Source of the DNA: YC2-FULL-38-9 sp964629635
GTDB lineage: Bacteria; Patescibacteriota; Microgenomatia; UBA1406; GWC2-37-13
Length of the DNA stretch: 64,000 bases
Direction of reading: 5' to 3'
Assembly (NCBI GenBank): GCA_964629635.1
Contig: CAZVQS010000002.1
Span: 62,001-126,000 of the forward strand
Part shown: positions 25,654 to 35,175 of the stretch, one piece after another
Layout of the letters: every line of letters begins with the position of its first letter
Position numbering within the stretch: position 1 is the stretch's first letter
Translations under genes and position numbers: made by a program
Notes under the pieces: generated by a model
Told to the model about the DNA's origin: nothing
Database searches by the model: none
What the model saw: only the letters and a program-made list of their open reading frames with translations

Positions 25654-26394
25654 ATGGAAGATATCACCCAGAGACAGATCGACATCCTGAGGGCAATCAT
25701 AACCGAGTATTCGGAATCCGGCGAACCGGTGGGATCGGAGATCCTGGAAAAGAAGTACAAGCTGGGCGTGTCTCCCGCAACCATCCGCAATGAGATGGTC
25801 GAGCTTGCGAAAAAAGGATACATCAAGAAAGCTCATTTTTCCTCCGGCCGGGTGCCCTCAGCAAAGGGATTCCGGTTCTACATCAACAAACTGATGAAGG
25901 AGAAGGAGCTATCGACCGCGGATGAAGTCGCGTACAAAAACAGCGTATGGGACGAGCGCAGCGAACGCCACAAGCTCCTCGCGCAGGCGACCAAAGTGCT
26001 TGCCCAGCGGACCGGTCTCATTTCGGTGTCCGCGACCTCAAACGGGGACATGTACTATGCGGGCCTCACAAACCTGCTGAACATCAGCGAATTCATCAAC
26101 CGGGAGCTTGAGCGGTATCTTTTTGAAAGGCTTGAGGAAATCCACTATTGGGAGCGCATCCTTGAACGGCTCCAGAAATATGAAGGCGACATCTATTATC
26201 TTTTGGGTGACGATGACCTGGGGGACCCGATGTATGAATCCTGCGCGAGCGTGTTCGGCGAATTCGAATCGGACAAAGTCAAGGGAATCATCGGCGTCGT
26301 CGGACCCAAACGCATGAACTACGGGGCCATATCCCCCCAGATCAAATACTTTTCCTCGCTCTTGGAGGAAATCATAAAAACGGGCAATTTATAA
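25654..26394 (+). CDS. hrcA: Heat-inducible transcription repressor HrcA
   Basis: Represses heat-shock genes by binding CIRCE. The N-terminal winged helix (about 1-75) includes QRQIDILRAIITEY, EPVGSEIL and SPATIRNEMVELAKKGYI; SGRVPSAKGFRFYI is typical. At 246 residues it is shorter than the usual 340, with the middle domain reduced, but the C-terminal KGIIGVVGPKRMNY motif is present. First gene of hrcA-grpE-dnaK-dnaJ. Confidence 0.92.
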   Translation: MEDITQRQIDILRAIITEYSESGEPVGSEILEKKYKLGVSPATIRNEMVELAKKGYIKKAHFSSGRVPSAKGFRFYINKLMKEKELSTADEVAYKNSVWDERSERHKLLAQATKVLAQRTGLISVSATSNGDMYYAGLTNLLNISEFINRELERYLFERLEEIHYWERILERLQKYEGDIYYLLGDDDLGDPMYESCASVFGEFESDKVKGIIGVVGPKRMNYGAISPQIKYFSSLLEEIIKTGNL

Positions 26395-26405
26395 ACAATA
26401 AACGT

Positions 26406-26918
26406 ATGACCGACCAGAAACCGGCCAAACCGGCCAAAAACGACACCGATGCGGAAGTGAAAAAGCTCGAGGAGCAGTTGAAGCAGATGCAGGCAAAGCT
26501 CGATGAGGCAAACGCGGCAAAGGAAGAATTCAAGACAAAGTACCTGAGGGCGCTTGCCGATTACCAGAATTTCGAAAACCGGATGGTGTCACAGCGGGCG
26601 GAACTGATCAATTCCGCAAACAAGGACCTGATGATCAGGCTGCTTCCGTTTCTTGACAACCTGGAGAAAGCGGGCGTATTTTTCAAGGACCCGAACCTGA
26701 AGCTGGTGACCGATTCCTTTTACCAGACGCTAAAGAATGCCGGCCTCAGGGAAATTGAAGTGCAGGGAAAAGAATACGATCCCAATAACGCGGAAGTCAT
26801 CGACATGGTGGAGGGAGACAAGGATAATGTGGTTGTTGAAGTGCTGCGCAAAGGGTATGAACTGAACGGCAGAATCATCCGAATCGCGCAGGTGAAGGTG
26901 AGCAGAAAAGTTAAATAA
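26406..26918 (+). CDS. grpE: Nucleotide exchange factor GrpE
   Basis: 170 residues. A long N-terminal coiled coil (about 15-75) with ADYQNFENRM, then the beta domain ending GRIIRIAQVKVSR. It releases ADP from DnaK, whose gene follows 33 bases later. It follows hrcA after 11 bases. Confidence 0.95.
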   Translation: MTDQKPAKPAKNDTDAEVKKLEEQLKQMQAKLDEANAAKEEFKTKYLRALADYQNFENRMVSQRAELINSANKDLMIRLLPFLDNLEKAGVFFKDPNLKLVTDSFYQTLKNAGLREIEVQGKEYDPNNAEVIDMVEGDKDNVVVEVLRKGYELNGRIIRIAQVKVSRKVK

Positions 26919-26951
26919 GGAAATTAAAATTATTATTTTAACCAAACAAAT

Positions 26952-28862
26952 ATGGCAAAAATAATCGGCATCGATCTCGGTACGACAAACTCGTGTGTGG
27001 CGGTGATGGAAGGCGGCAAGCCGAAAGTCATCCATTCCCAGGAAGGACGCAACGTTATTCCGTCCGTCGTCGACCCGGTCAAACGGGTGGTGGGAGATGT
27101 GGCAAAGCGCCAGATGGTGATCAATCCGCAAAACACCATCTTTTCGATCAAGCGCCTCATGGGGCGCCGGTTTTCGGATCCCTCAACCAAGGAGGACTTG
27201 AAATGGCTCCCATACAAAATAGCGGAAGGCAAGGACGGAGCAGCGGTCGTTGAAGTATCCGGCAAGACATACACTCCCCAGGAAATTTCCGCCATGATCC
27301 TCCAGAAAATCAAGTCAGACGCGGAGGCGTATCTCGGCGAGAAAGTGGAAAAGGCGGTCATCACGGTTCCCGCTTATTTTGACGATTCGCAGCGCCAGGC
27401 GACCAAGCAGGCGGGCGAAATCGCGGGGCTTGACGTGGTGCGCATCATCAACGAACCCACAGCCGCAGCGCTCGCGTACGGACTCGACAAGAAACATGCC
27501 CACACGATCGCGGTGTACGACCTCGGCGGCGGTACGTTCGACATCACGGTGCTTGAACTGGGCGAGGGCGTGTTCCAGGTGAAGGCTACAAACGGCGACA
27601 CCCACCTGGGCGGCGACGATTTCGACAAGATCATCCTTGATTTTTTCGCGGACGAATTCAAAAAAGACAACGGCATCGACCTGAGGAAGGATCCGCAGGC
27701 ACTCCAGAGATTGAGGGACGCGGCCGAAAAAGCAAAAATCGAGCTGTCCACTTCGCTTGAGGCGGACGTGAACCTGCCGTTTATCACGGTCAAGGATAAC
27801 CAGCCCCAGCATTTGGTCATGAAGCTGTCGCGCGCAAAACTCGAACAGCTCGTCGGGCACCTGGTTGACAATTCGTTCGAACCGGTGAAAGCATGCCTTA
27901 AGGACGCGAAAATCGACGCTTCAAAGGTTGACGAGGTGGTTCTGGTCGGCGGCATGACGCGCATGCCAATGGTCTACGACAAGGTAAAGGCATTCTTCGG
28001 CAAGGAACCGAACCGTTCGGTGAATCCGGATGAAGTCGTCGCGATCGGCGCATCCATCCAGGGAGGCGTCCTGACCGGTGAAACGAAAGATGTCGTGCTT
28101 TTGGACGTCACGCCGTTGACTTTGGGCGTTGAAACGCTTGGCGGCGTGTCGACTCCCCTCATCCCGAGAAACACAACCATCCCCACGACCAAATCGGAAA
28201 TATTCTCGACCGCAGGCGACAACCAGACGCAGGTGGAGATCCACATCACCCAGGGAGAACGGCCGCTCGCGAAAGACAACAAATCGCTCGGGCGCTTTAT
28301 CCTGGACGGCATCCCGCCCGCGCCCCGCGGTGTACCGCAGGTTGAGGTATCATTTGACATCGACGCCTCAGGCATCCTGACCGTTACCGCCAAGGACAAG
28401 GCGACCGGCAAGACTCAGGCGATCAAAATAACCGGATCCACCGGTCTTACCAAGGAGCAGATCGACAAGATGCGGGAGGAAGCCGAACAGAATGCGGCTA
28501 AAGATGCGGAGGAAAAGGAAAAGATTGAAGTGAAAAATAAGGCCGAAAACCTCATCTATGTCAGCGAGAAATCCCTGAAGGACGTCGGCGACAAGGCTCC
28601 CAAGGATTTGAAGTCGGAAATAGAGGGCAAGATCAAGGACCTTAAAGACGTGAAGGACAAGGGGGACAAATCGGTCATCGAGGAAAAGACGAAAGCGTTA
28701 AGCGATTCGCTCCAGAAGATCGGCCAGTTCATGTACTCCCAGGGACAGGGCGCAGGCCCGCAGCCCGGTTCTCAGGCTCCCGGCGGAACGCCCGGCGGCG
28801 CAGCCGGACCTGAGAAGAAAGAGGACAAGAAGGATGTTGAGGAAGGGGAAGTGGTAAAATAA
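26952..28862 (+). CDS. dnaK: Chaperone DnaK (Hsp70)
   Basis: Full-length 636-residue Hsp70. The ATPase domain starts with IIGIDLGTTNSCVAVMEGG and contains YDLGGGTFDIT; the hydrophobic linker VVLLDVTPLTLGVETLGG is followed by the substrate-binding domain and helical lid. A Gly/Pro/Gln-rich tail ends in EGEVVK rather than the usual EEVD-type end. No Shine-Dalgarno is visible upstream. Confidence 0.97.
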   Translation: MAKIIGIDLGTTNSCVAVMEGGKPKVIHSQEGRNVIPSVVDPVKRVVGDVAKRQMVINPQNTIFSIKRLMGRRFSDPSTKEDLKWLPYKIAEGKDGAAVVEVSGKTYTPQEISAMILQKIKSDAEAYLGEKVEKAVITVPAYFDDSQRQATKQAGEIAGLDVVRIINEPTAAALAYGLDKKHAHTIAVYDLGGGTFDITVLELGEGVFQVKATNGDTHLGGDDFDKIILDFFADEFKKDNGIDLRKDPQALQRLRDAAEKAKIELSTSLEADVNLPFITVKDNQPQHLVMKLSRAKLEQLVGHLVDNSFEPVKACLKDAKIDASKVDEVVLVGGMTRMPMVYDKVKAFFGKEPNRSVNPDEVVAIGASIQGGVLTGETKDVVLLDVTPLTLGVETLGGVSTPLIPRNTTIPTTKSEIFSTAGDNQTQVEIHITQGERPLAKDNKSLGRFILDGIPPAPRGVPQVEVSFDIDASGILTVTAKDKATGKTQAIKITGSTGLTKEQIDKMREEAEQNAAKDAEEKEKIEVKNKAENLIYVSEKSLKDVGDKAPKDLKSEIEGKIKDLKDVKDKGDKSVIEEKTKALSDSLQKIGQFMYSQGQGAGPQPGSQAPGGTPGGAAGPEKKEDKKDVEEGEVVK

Positions 28863-28871
28863 CCGGAACGT

Positions 28872-29738
28872 ATGGACTATTATGAAGCTTTGGGAGTATC
28901 AAAGAACGCATCTGAGGCAGAACTGAAAGCCGCATACCGCAGGCAGGCGCTTAAATGGCACCCGGACCGCAACAAGACGCCGGAGGCAAGCGCCAAGTTC
29001 AAGGAAATCAACCATGCCTATGAGGTTTTGAGCGACCCCAAGAAACGCTCACTTTATGACCAATACGGCAAGGAAGCGTTCGAGAAAGGCGGCTTCGGCA
29101 AGGCATCGGGCCAGCAGAATCAGTACGGCGGATACGGTCCCTTCAGCTACACCTATTCCTCATCCGGCGGACAGAACCCCTTTGAAGGATTCGATTTCGG
29201 CGGGTTCTCCGATCCGTTTGACATTTTCGAGCAGTTTTTCAGCGGATTCGGCGGTACCTCACGGGGACGGGCGAGGCAGCGTGACGTGTATGAAATATCC
29301 CTGACCTTTGATGAAGCGGTACGGGGAGTGGAGAAAAACGCGGTCATCAAGGGCAAGAACAAATCCATCAAAATCCCGGCCGGAGTGGACGACGGCATGC
29401 GCGTCCGCTTCACGGATTTCGACATCCTCGTGCGCGTGAAGCCGGACAGCCGGTTCAAGCGCGAAGGGCAGGATGTTTACGTTGAGCATGAGATAAGCTA
29501 CACGAAGGCAGTGCTCGGCGGCGTCGCACAGGTGCCCACAATCGACGGGGACGTGCAGCTGCGCATCCGTCCCGGCACGCAGTCCGGAACAACCGTACGG
29601 CTCCGCGGGCAGGGAATCGTATACCCGCAGACCACCCGCCGCGGGGACCAGTATGTTGTGTACCGGGTGAAAGTGCCGGAGCGTGTATCAACGAAAGCAA
29701 AAAAACTCCTGGAAGACCTTGATAGGGAAATGGGATAA
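28872..29738 (+). CDS. dnaJ: DnaJ-type cochaperone without zinc domain (class B, CbpA-like)
   Basis: J domain in residues 1-68 with HPDRN, a Gly/Phe-rich region (about 75-125), then two C-terminal beta-sandwich domains with the substrate site. None of the four CxxCxGxG zinc repeats is present, so it is a class B J protein of 288 residues, not classical 375-residue DnaJ. It lies 10 bases after dnaK, so it is the likely partner of this DnaK. Confidence 0.9.
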   Translation: MDYYEALGVSKNASEAELKAAYRRQALKWHPDRNKTPEASAKFKEINHAYEVLSDPKKRSLYDQYGKEAFEKGGFGKASGQQNQYGGYGPFSYTYSSSGGQNPFEGFDFGGFSDPFDIFEQFFSGFGGTSRGRARQRDVYEISLTFDEAVRGVEKNAVIKGKNKSIKIPAGVDDGMRVRFTDFDILVRVKPDSRFKREGQDVYVEHEISYTKAVLGGVAQVPTIDGDVQLRIRPGTQSGTTVRLRGQGIVYPQTTRRGDQYVVYRVKVPERVSTKAKKLLEDLDREMG

Positions 29739-29754
29739 AAATAATCCGATGGAA

Positions 29755-29890
29755 TCACACGAATTGACAGATTCTGTCGGAGCTTGTCCCTCCCGCCAAT
29801 ACTCGCTCGACTGGGTTGATGCTGTAGCTCCGTGTTGTCGGGAACCCTTCCAGCTCCGCCACCTGCCAATTCGACAAGTAACACCGTTTT
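29755..29890. other. Structured intergenic stretch of unknown nature
   Basis: This stretch between dnaJ and efp is dense in complementary segments: GACAGA-T-TCTGTC near 29764-29776, GGAGCT near 29778, and AGCTCC twice further on (near 29827 and 29851). It ends with a CCAGCTCCGCCACC segment that recalls a tRNA or tmRNA 3' end, but no TTCRA T-loop or D-arm is present. The minus strand is open through it (78 codons), reading for example INPVERVLAGGTSSDRICQF, without resemblance I can name. It may be a structured RNA, an eroded gene or a dispersed repeat. Confidence 0.3.
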
Positions 29891-29913
29891 TCAGGCTCCC
29901 CGAACCGCAGCCG

Positions 29914-29942
29914 TTGAAAAATAAGCCTGTAAGAGTTACAAT
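29914..29942 (+). promoter_or_regulatory. efp promoter
   Basis: TTGAAA (29914-29919), 17-base spacer, TACAAT (29937-29942), then 8 bases to the efp ATG at 29951. Nearly leaderless. Confidence 0.7.
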
Positions 29943-29950
29943 AGATTCTT

Positions 29951-30517
29951 ATGAAAACAAACGCAGGTTCTCTCAAAAAAGGTGAATTCATCAGCTACCA
30001 GGGCGAAATCTGGCAGGTCCAGAAAGCCGACTTCTATTCACCGGGCAAAGGTTCGGCCCTCATGAAAGCCCGCATCAAGAACATCATCAGCGCAAAAAAC
30101 ATCGAATACGCGTTCAAATCGAACGAAACCGTGGAAACCCTCGAGGTGGAATGCGTGGAAATGCAGTACCTCTACAAGGACGCGGAAAACGTATATTTCA
30201 TGGACAGCCGCACCTACAACCAGTTCACTTTACCCGTGGGTGTGGTCGGAGAGGCAGGGAAATTCCTCAAGGACGGCAAGTCGTATTTCGTCTATGTCTA
30301 TGACGACAAGGCCCTTACCATGCGCCCTGCCCTCAGCGTCAAGCTGAAAGTGGTCGAGACCGAGGACGCCATCAAAGGCGACACGGTGTCGGGTGCGAAA
30401 AAACCTGCGAAAGTCGAAACGGGCGTTACCGTCATGGTGCCCCTTTTCGTGAAAGTCGGCGACACCATCACGGTGAATCCCGAGACAGGCGAATACGGCG
30501 AACGGGTAAAGGAATAA
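29951..30517 (+). CDS. efp: Elongation factor P
   Basis: Rescues ribosomes stalled at polyproline. Three beta-barrel domains in 188 residues; the domain I loop SPGKGSALMKARIKN carries the conserved lysine (about residue 34) that is post-translationally modified in many bacteria. The C-terminal domain ends VGDTITVNPETGEYGERV, the family signature. The RodZ-like gene follows 11 bases later. Confidence 0.96.
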   Translation: MKTNAGSLKKGEFISYQGEIWQVQKADFYSPGKGSALMKARIKNIISAKNIEYAFKSNETVETLEVECVEMQYLYKDAENVYFMDSRTYNQFTLPVGVVGEAGKFLKDGKSYFVYVYDDKALTMRPALSVKLKVVETEDAIKGDTVSGAKKPAKVETGVTVMVPLFVKVGDTITVNPETGEYGERVKE

Positions 30518-30528
30518 ACTAATTCTCT

Positions 30529-31152
30529 ATGCTTTCAGTCGGCAGCATCCTTCAAAAGGAGCGCCTGCGGCAGGGATACACCCTTGCGCAGGTCGAGAAG
30601 CGCATCAAGGTGCGCGAGAAATTCCTCAAAGACCTCGAGAATAACTACTGGAGCAACTTCTCCTCCTACATCTATATCGTCGGCATCATCAAAAACTACG
30701 CGGAGTTCCTGAACCTTGACGAAAAGAAAATACTTGCATTCTTCCGTCGGGAGTACGAAAAAAAAGACGACGTCCGCTTCAAGCGCAAGGTGTCAAGTTC
30801 GTATTTCGTGTCGGACACCCGGCGCGCGGTTGCAGCTTTCCTCGCATTCATTTTCCTCTTCTTTTTCGGGTATTTCGGGTACCAGATGTTCATATACGTC
30901 ACGCCCCCCAAGCTCGTGATTCTTGAACCCACCAAGACAGTGTTCAGGCGGACCGACAAAGTGAAGATCGTGGGCCAGACGGAAAAGGAGGCGTCGGTGA
31001 CCATATTCGGCCAGCGGGTGTACCAGGACAGCGATGGCATATTCGAATACAGCCTGCCCCTCAAGAACAAGGTGAACAAGGTCACGATCGAAGTGGTCGG
31101 CGCAAACGGCAAGAAAACCGTCATCCAGAAGGAATACATCAGGGAGATATGA
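30529..31152 (+). CDS. RodZ-like membrane protein with N-terminal helix-turn-helix
   Basis: 207 residues. N-terminal Xre/HTH_25 helix-turn-helix (about 1-75: GSILQKERLRQGYTLAQVEKR, then NYAEFLNLD), a basic juxtamembrane stretch, one transmembrane helix (about 102-122) and an outer Ig-like beta domain with VKIVGQTEKEASVTIFG. The arrangement is that of RodZ, which links MreB to the envelope, but many CPR proteins share it, so the role is inferred. It overlaps radA by 14 bp tail to tail. Confidence 0.75.
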   Translation: MLSVGSILQKERLRQGYTLAQVEKRIKVREKFLKDLENNYWSNFSSYIYIVGIIKNYAEFLNLDEKKILAFFRREYEKKDDVRFKRKVSSSYFVSDTRRAVAAFLAFIFLFFFGYFGYQMFIYVTPPKLVILEPTKTVFRRTDKVKIVGQTEKEASVTIFGQRVYQDSDGIFEYSLPLKNKVNKVTIEVVGANGKKTVIQKEYIREI

Positions 31153-32425
31153 TCTTCTTTATGTCCCGGATGGATGTCGTGTTTTTTGAAGAGTAAATAT
31201 GCCTGAACCCGAGTCTTCGCGACTCGCTCACGATTTTGTCCTCCCCGTACCCTTTCCTCACTTCCCCCAATAGACCCACCTCGCCGAGAAATACGGTTTT
31301 TGACGGGATCGGGATGTTGCGGATCGAGGAATAGAGGGATGCCACGATCCCGAGGTCTGCCATGGTCGAGGTGACCCGCACGCCGCCGATGACGTTGACG
31401 TATATGTCATAGGAATCAAGCTGGATGGACAGGTGTTTCTTGATGACCGCAAGCAAGAGCTGCACTTTGTTGTAGTCGACGCCTTTCACGACGCGGCGGG
31501 GCATGGAAAGGGAAGTGGGGACCGCAAGCGTCTGGATTTCGTAAAACAGCTGGCGCTTGCCTTCGGTTACGCCGATTATGGATTTGCCGGCGACCGCCTC
31601 GTTCACGTTATCGAGGAACACCAGCGGGTCCGTCACTTCGTGAAGCCCCTTTTCCCGCATTTCAAATATCCCGATCTCATCAGTTGAGCCGAACCGGTTT
31701 TTGGTCGCGCGAAGCACCCGGAAATTACTCACGCGCTCGCCCTCGAAACTCAGCACGCAGTCGACCAGGTGCTCGAGCGTCTTGGGGCCCGCTATGTCGC
31801 CTTCCTTGGTGATATGTCCGATGAGGATGACCGCGATGCGCTCCCGCTTGGCCATTGCGGTCAGGCGGTTGGCGGATTCCTTCAGCTGGTTCACGCTTCC
31901 GGGCGGGGAGTCGACGTCTTTGGAATACACGGTCTGGATTGAGTCGATGACCAGGACGTCGGGCTTCACTTCCGCATCTTCTATGTAGCCGATGATGCCT
32001 TCAACCTGCAGGTCGTTGGAAAATGCGAAGTTTTTCAGGTTTACGCCGAGCCGGATCGCGCGGTCCTTTACCTGCTCAGCGGATTCCTCGCCTGAAATAT
32101 ATATGGCGTTCAGGTGCTGGAGCGACTGAAGGAGAAGGGTCGATTTTCCGACTCCGGGTTCTCCGGTGAGGAATACGACTTCGCCTGGCACGAATCCGGT
32201 GCCGAGCACGCGGTCGAATTCGTAGATGCCGGTTTTTTTCCGCTCCTTGGATTTCGTCTTTATTTCGGAAAGCGTCGTTATGGTTATCTTTTTCACGCCT
32301 TCCCCGCGGGAGGATGATTTTTCCTCCTGCTTTTCCGCCATGGTATTCCATTCCCCGCAGTTGGGACATTTGCCGATCCATGATGCCGCACCGTAGCCGC
32401 AGTTGCTGCAGATATAAAACGTCAT
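31139..32425 (-). CDS. radA: DNA repair protein RadA (Sms)
   Basis: A RecA-like helicase that aids branch migration. Zinc finger CSNCG...CPNCGEW at residues 6-26, Walker A GEPGVGKST near residue 88, the RadA-specific KNRFGSTDEIG near residue 245, and the LonC-like C-terminal domain with STMADLGIVASLYSS. 428 residues, normal. It starts 1 base after argS. Confidence 0.96.
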   Translation of the reverse strand: MTFYICSNCGYGAASWIGKCPNCGEWNTMAEKQEEKSSSRGEGVKKITITTLSEIKTKSKERKKTGIYEFDRVLGTGFVPGEVVFLTGEPGVGKSTLLLQSLQHLNAIYISGEESAEQVKDRAIRLGVNLKNFAFSNDLQVEGIIGYIEDAEVKPDVLVIDSIQTVYSKDVDSPPGSVNQLKESANRLTAMAKRERIAVILIGHITKEGDIAGPKTLEHLVDCVLSFEGERVSNFRVLRATKNRFGSTDEIGIFEMREKGLHEVTDPLVFLDNVNEAVAGKSIIGVTEGKRQLFYEIQTLAVPTSLSMPRRVVKGVDYNKVQLLLAVIKKHLSIQLDSYDIYVNVIGGVRVTSTMADLGIVASLYSSIRNIPIPSKTVFLGEVGLLGEVRKGYGEDKIVSESRRLGFRHIYSSKNTTSIRDIKKIISP

Positions 32426-32426
32426 A

Positions 32427-34112
32427 TTACATTTTTTGAACGGTTTTGATACCCAGAAGCCTCAGGCCTTCATGAATGGTATTGCCGGTCGCTTTCGTGA
32501 GCATGAGGCGCAATGCTTTTGCGTTTCCTTCCGCCTTGAGTATCGGGTTTTTCTGGTAAAACAGGTTGAAATCCTGAGACAGTTCGAAAAGATATGTTGC
32601 TACGATGTTGGGGGAAAGTTTTTGGGCGGCCTCATGCACTACTCCCGGAAACATGTACAATTTCTTTGCAAGCATCCGGTCCTCCTCATTCAGTTCAATG
32701 CCGTCAAGGGACGCGGCAGACTCTGCCTGCTCCTTGCCCAGAACGCTCTGGGTGCGCACGTACGTATAGTTGAGATAAGGCGCGGAATTGCCCTCAAGCG
32801 TGATCGATTCCTCGAAATCGAAGTAGATTTCCATGGAGGTCGACACCTTGAGGAACGAATACTTCACTGCCGCGACCGCCAGGATCTCCGCAGTCTCATC
32901 GTCTATCTTGAACCGTTCAAGGAGGATCCGCTTGGCCTCATCAATAAGCCATGTGCCTTCGATGACGTTACCGGTGCGGGATGACATCTTGCCGGATTTG
33001 AGCTTTACCCAGTTGTAGGCGAGGTGGTACTGTTTGCCCTTGTATTTTGCCGGGTCAATCAGCTCTTCCACCTTGAAAGTGACCTGGAAAAAACTTGTCT
33101 GCTCCGGCGTCACCACATGAATGTTGCGGTCAAGGGTGCCGAAATCCGAGAATTCCTTTTCCGCAAGGGCCAGTTCCTTGCCTTCGTACGTAGGGAATCC
33201 GAGCGAATTGATGAACACGCGGGTGTCCGTGCCGTAGCCCGTGCCGTCAAACACGATCGCCCCCTCGCTTTTTTTCAGGACGCCTTTTGACAGGAGGTCC
33301 TGCACGATTTCGGTGCCCCGTTTGTACATCTCGCTTTCGAAGTAGCAGCGGTCGAATGTGCTGTACACGCGCTTGTATATCTCATTGAAATATTCCAGGC
33401 TCCATTTCACGGTCTCCGTCCAGAGGTCAAGGATTGCCGGATCCTTTTCATAAATCATCTTGTTTATGGTGTGTATCTCGTCCTTTGCGCCCGGTACTTC
33501 ATCGTATTCCTGCTGTCCTTTCGCGTATGCCGCGCCGAGAAGCTTGATCTTTTCGGTCAGGGTTTTGAGGGAGGCAAGATCCGTTTTATCCTTGCGGATC
33601 GAATAGAGGGTTTTTGCGATATGGAGACCCACATCTCCCTGGTAGTTTGAGCGGATCACGTTGTTGCCCGCCGCCTCAAGGAGCCGTACGACCGATTCGC
33701 CGGTTGCGATGTTTCGGAGGTGTCCGATATGAAACAGCTTATGGGTGTTGGGGTGCGCGAACTCAACCATGACTTTTTTTTCCGGCCCCAGGTGCGCGGG
33801 TTCCACGGTGAATTTTCCGTTTGCCAGGTCCTGAGCCGCTGTGACAAACGCGTTGGGATCGATCCACACGTTGATGAACCCGGGCTTGATGACTTTCACG
33901 TCCCGGATGATTCCTTTTTTTTCGATATGCTTCACGATATCCTCGGCAATAAGAAACGGCGCTTTTTTCAGTTCCTTGACCGATTTCAACGCGACCGATG
34001 TGGCGTAGTCGCCGTATTCTTTCTGGGTGGGGATATCGAGGGTGACTTCCGCGTGGACTCCCGCTTTTTTGGCTGCTTCCTGCAGCAGGGTTTTTATTTC
34101 ATCGGTGATCAT
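32427..34112 (-). CDS. argS: Arginyl-tRNA synthetase
   Basis: Class I enzyme charging tRNA-Arg. N-terminal add-1 domain, HIGH-type motif HIGHLRN near residue 131, the KMSSRTGNV segment near residue 371, and a DALR anticodon-binding domain to the end. 561 residues. A TATCAT box at 34120-34125 lies 7 bases before the ATG, so it can be transcribed separately from the upstream threonine-synthase-like gene. Confidence 0.96.
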   Translation of the reverse strand: MITDEIKTLLQEAAKKAGVHAEVTLDIPTQKEYGDYATSVALKSVKELKKAPFLIAEDIVKHIEKKGIIRDVKVIKPGFINVWIDPNAFVTAAQDLANGKFTVEPAHLGPEKKVMVEFAHPNTHKLFHIGHLRNIATGESVVRLLEAAGNNVIRSNYQGDVGLHIAKTLYSIRKDKTDLASLKTLTEKIKLLGAAYAKGQQEYDEVPGAKDEIHTINKMIYEKDPAILDLWTETVKWSLEYFNEIYKRVYSTFDRCYFESEMYKRGTEIVQDLLSKGVLKKSEGAIVFDGTGYGTDTRVFINSLGFPTYEGKELALAEKEFSDFGTLDRNIHVVTPEQTSFFQVTFKVEELIDPAKYKGKQYHLAYNWVKLKSGKMSSRTGNVIEGTWLIDEAKRILLERFKIDDETAEILAVAAVKYSFLKVSTSMEIYFDFEESITLEGNSAPYLNYTYVRTQSVLGKEQAESAASLDGIELNEEDRMLAKKLYMFPGVVHEAAQKLSPNIVATYLFELSQDFNLFYQKNPILKAEGNAKALRLMLTKATGNTIHEGLRLLGIKTVQKM

Positions 34113-34161
34113 GCTGTATATGATAACACAAATTGTAATTGACTTTGGCGCAGCGCCGTAC

Positions 34162-35175
34162 TTACTCCCGTGCCGTAAGGATGCAACAGATACGCTTGCC
34201 CGGATTGTTCTGTTTCAGTCTGATGGCCGCCGCATATCCTGCCGCCGCGGTATGTGACGGCTTCAATCCTTCATGGTGAAGCGAGCGGTATGCACTTTCG
34301 ATCTCCGCTTCCGATACTGTGACCGATCCTCCGCCGCTTTCATTCACGGCAATAAGCGCTTTGCCGATGCTGAAGCTTTCCAGGACATCAATCGATGTCG
34401 CCGCGCTTGAGAGAATTTTTTTATTGGCTTTCTTTGTGCCTTTTTTCAGGGAACGCGAAAGAGGGCCGTTTTTCAGCTCCGCCGCAAATATCCGCGGGAT
34501 GTTTTTAACCAGTCCTGCCTCTTTCGCTTCCTTGAATCCCTTAAACACCCCCCACAGGGAGGAACCGTTGCCTGACGGAATGACAATGATGTCAAATCCG
34601 TAACCCGCCTTAATGATCTGCCAGCTTATTACTTTGCATCCTTCCTGCGAATAGGGATTTATGCCTGGGGTAATGTTGTATCTGCCGGGACTGCGGTCAA
34701 GGGCGGCGAGCCGGAACGTGTCTTCGTACTGCGCGCCAAGCAGTATCTGATTTTTGACGCGTACATGCGTCGAATGCGGGGAATAGAGGGTGACGGGGAT
34801 CGGATTGTTCGACAGGTACGCCACTGCCTTGATGCCGCTGCCGCCTGACACGCAGACCGCCTGCTTGAATCCGAGATGTCCGGCGCAGGTGAGACCCGTC
34901 TTGAGGTCCTTTTCCTTTATGGAGCCGGAAGGGTTGTCCCCTTCGTTTTTCACCCACAGGTTTTTCCCGGTTTCCGTTACCGGACAATCCGTAAAATCTG
35001 TTTCGGAAAACAGGCCGAACGGCAGGAAATTCCGGTACATACCGCTGACCGATGCGGCTTTGCCTGTTCCGTATGTCACCGCAACCATGGAATAAACGTC
35101 CCGGCAATGGGAGCATAAGACGCCTGAGTCAGGGACCGTTATGCCGCATTCCAGGCATTTGAGCTTCTGGTTCAT
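34162..35175 (-). CDS. Threonine-synthase-like PLP enzyme
   Basis: A fold type II PLP enzyme of 337 residues. The N-terminal CLECG...CSHC is the small zinc ribbon seen in some threonine synthases. The PLP lysine lies in NPSGSIKEKD (compare NPTGSFKDRG); IPSGNGSSLWG is the phosphate-binding loop and SGGGSVTVSEAEI a late conserved segment. Canonical enzymes convert O-phosphohomoserine to threonine, but no other threonine-pathway gene is in the window and the lysine motif is altered, so the true substrate is open. Its ATG overlaps the 685-residue orphan by 4 bp. Confidence 0.75.
   Translation of the reverse strand: MNQKLKCLECGITVPDSGVLCSHCRDVYSMVAVTYGTGKAASVSGMYRNFLPFGLFSETDFTDCPVTETGKNLWVKNEGDNPSGSIKEKDLKTGLTCAGHLGFKQAVCVSGGSGIKAVAYLSNNPIPVTLYSPHSTHVRVKNQILLGAQYEDTFRLAALDRSPGRYNITPGINPYSQEGCKVISWQIIKAGYGFDIIVIPSGNGSSLWGVFKGFKEAKEAGLVKNIPRIFAAELKNGPLSRSLKKGTKKANKKILSSAATSIDVLESFSIGKALIAVNESGGGSVTVSEAEIESAYRSLHHEGLKPSHTAAAGYAAAIRLKQNNPGKRICCILTARE

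Noticed and set aside
29778..29868. tRNA or tmRNA 3' end suggested by CCAGCTCCGCCACC
   Set aside because: The acceptor-like GGAGCT/AGCTCC pairing exists, but there is no TTCRA T-loop, no D-arm and no anticodon stem.
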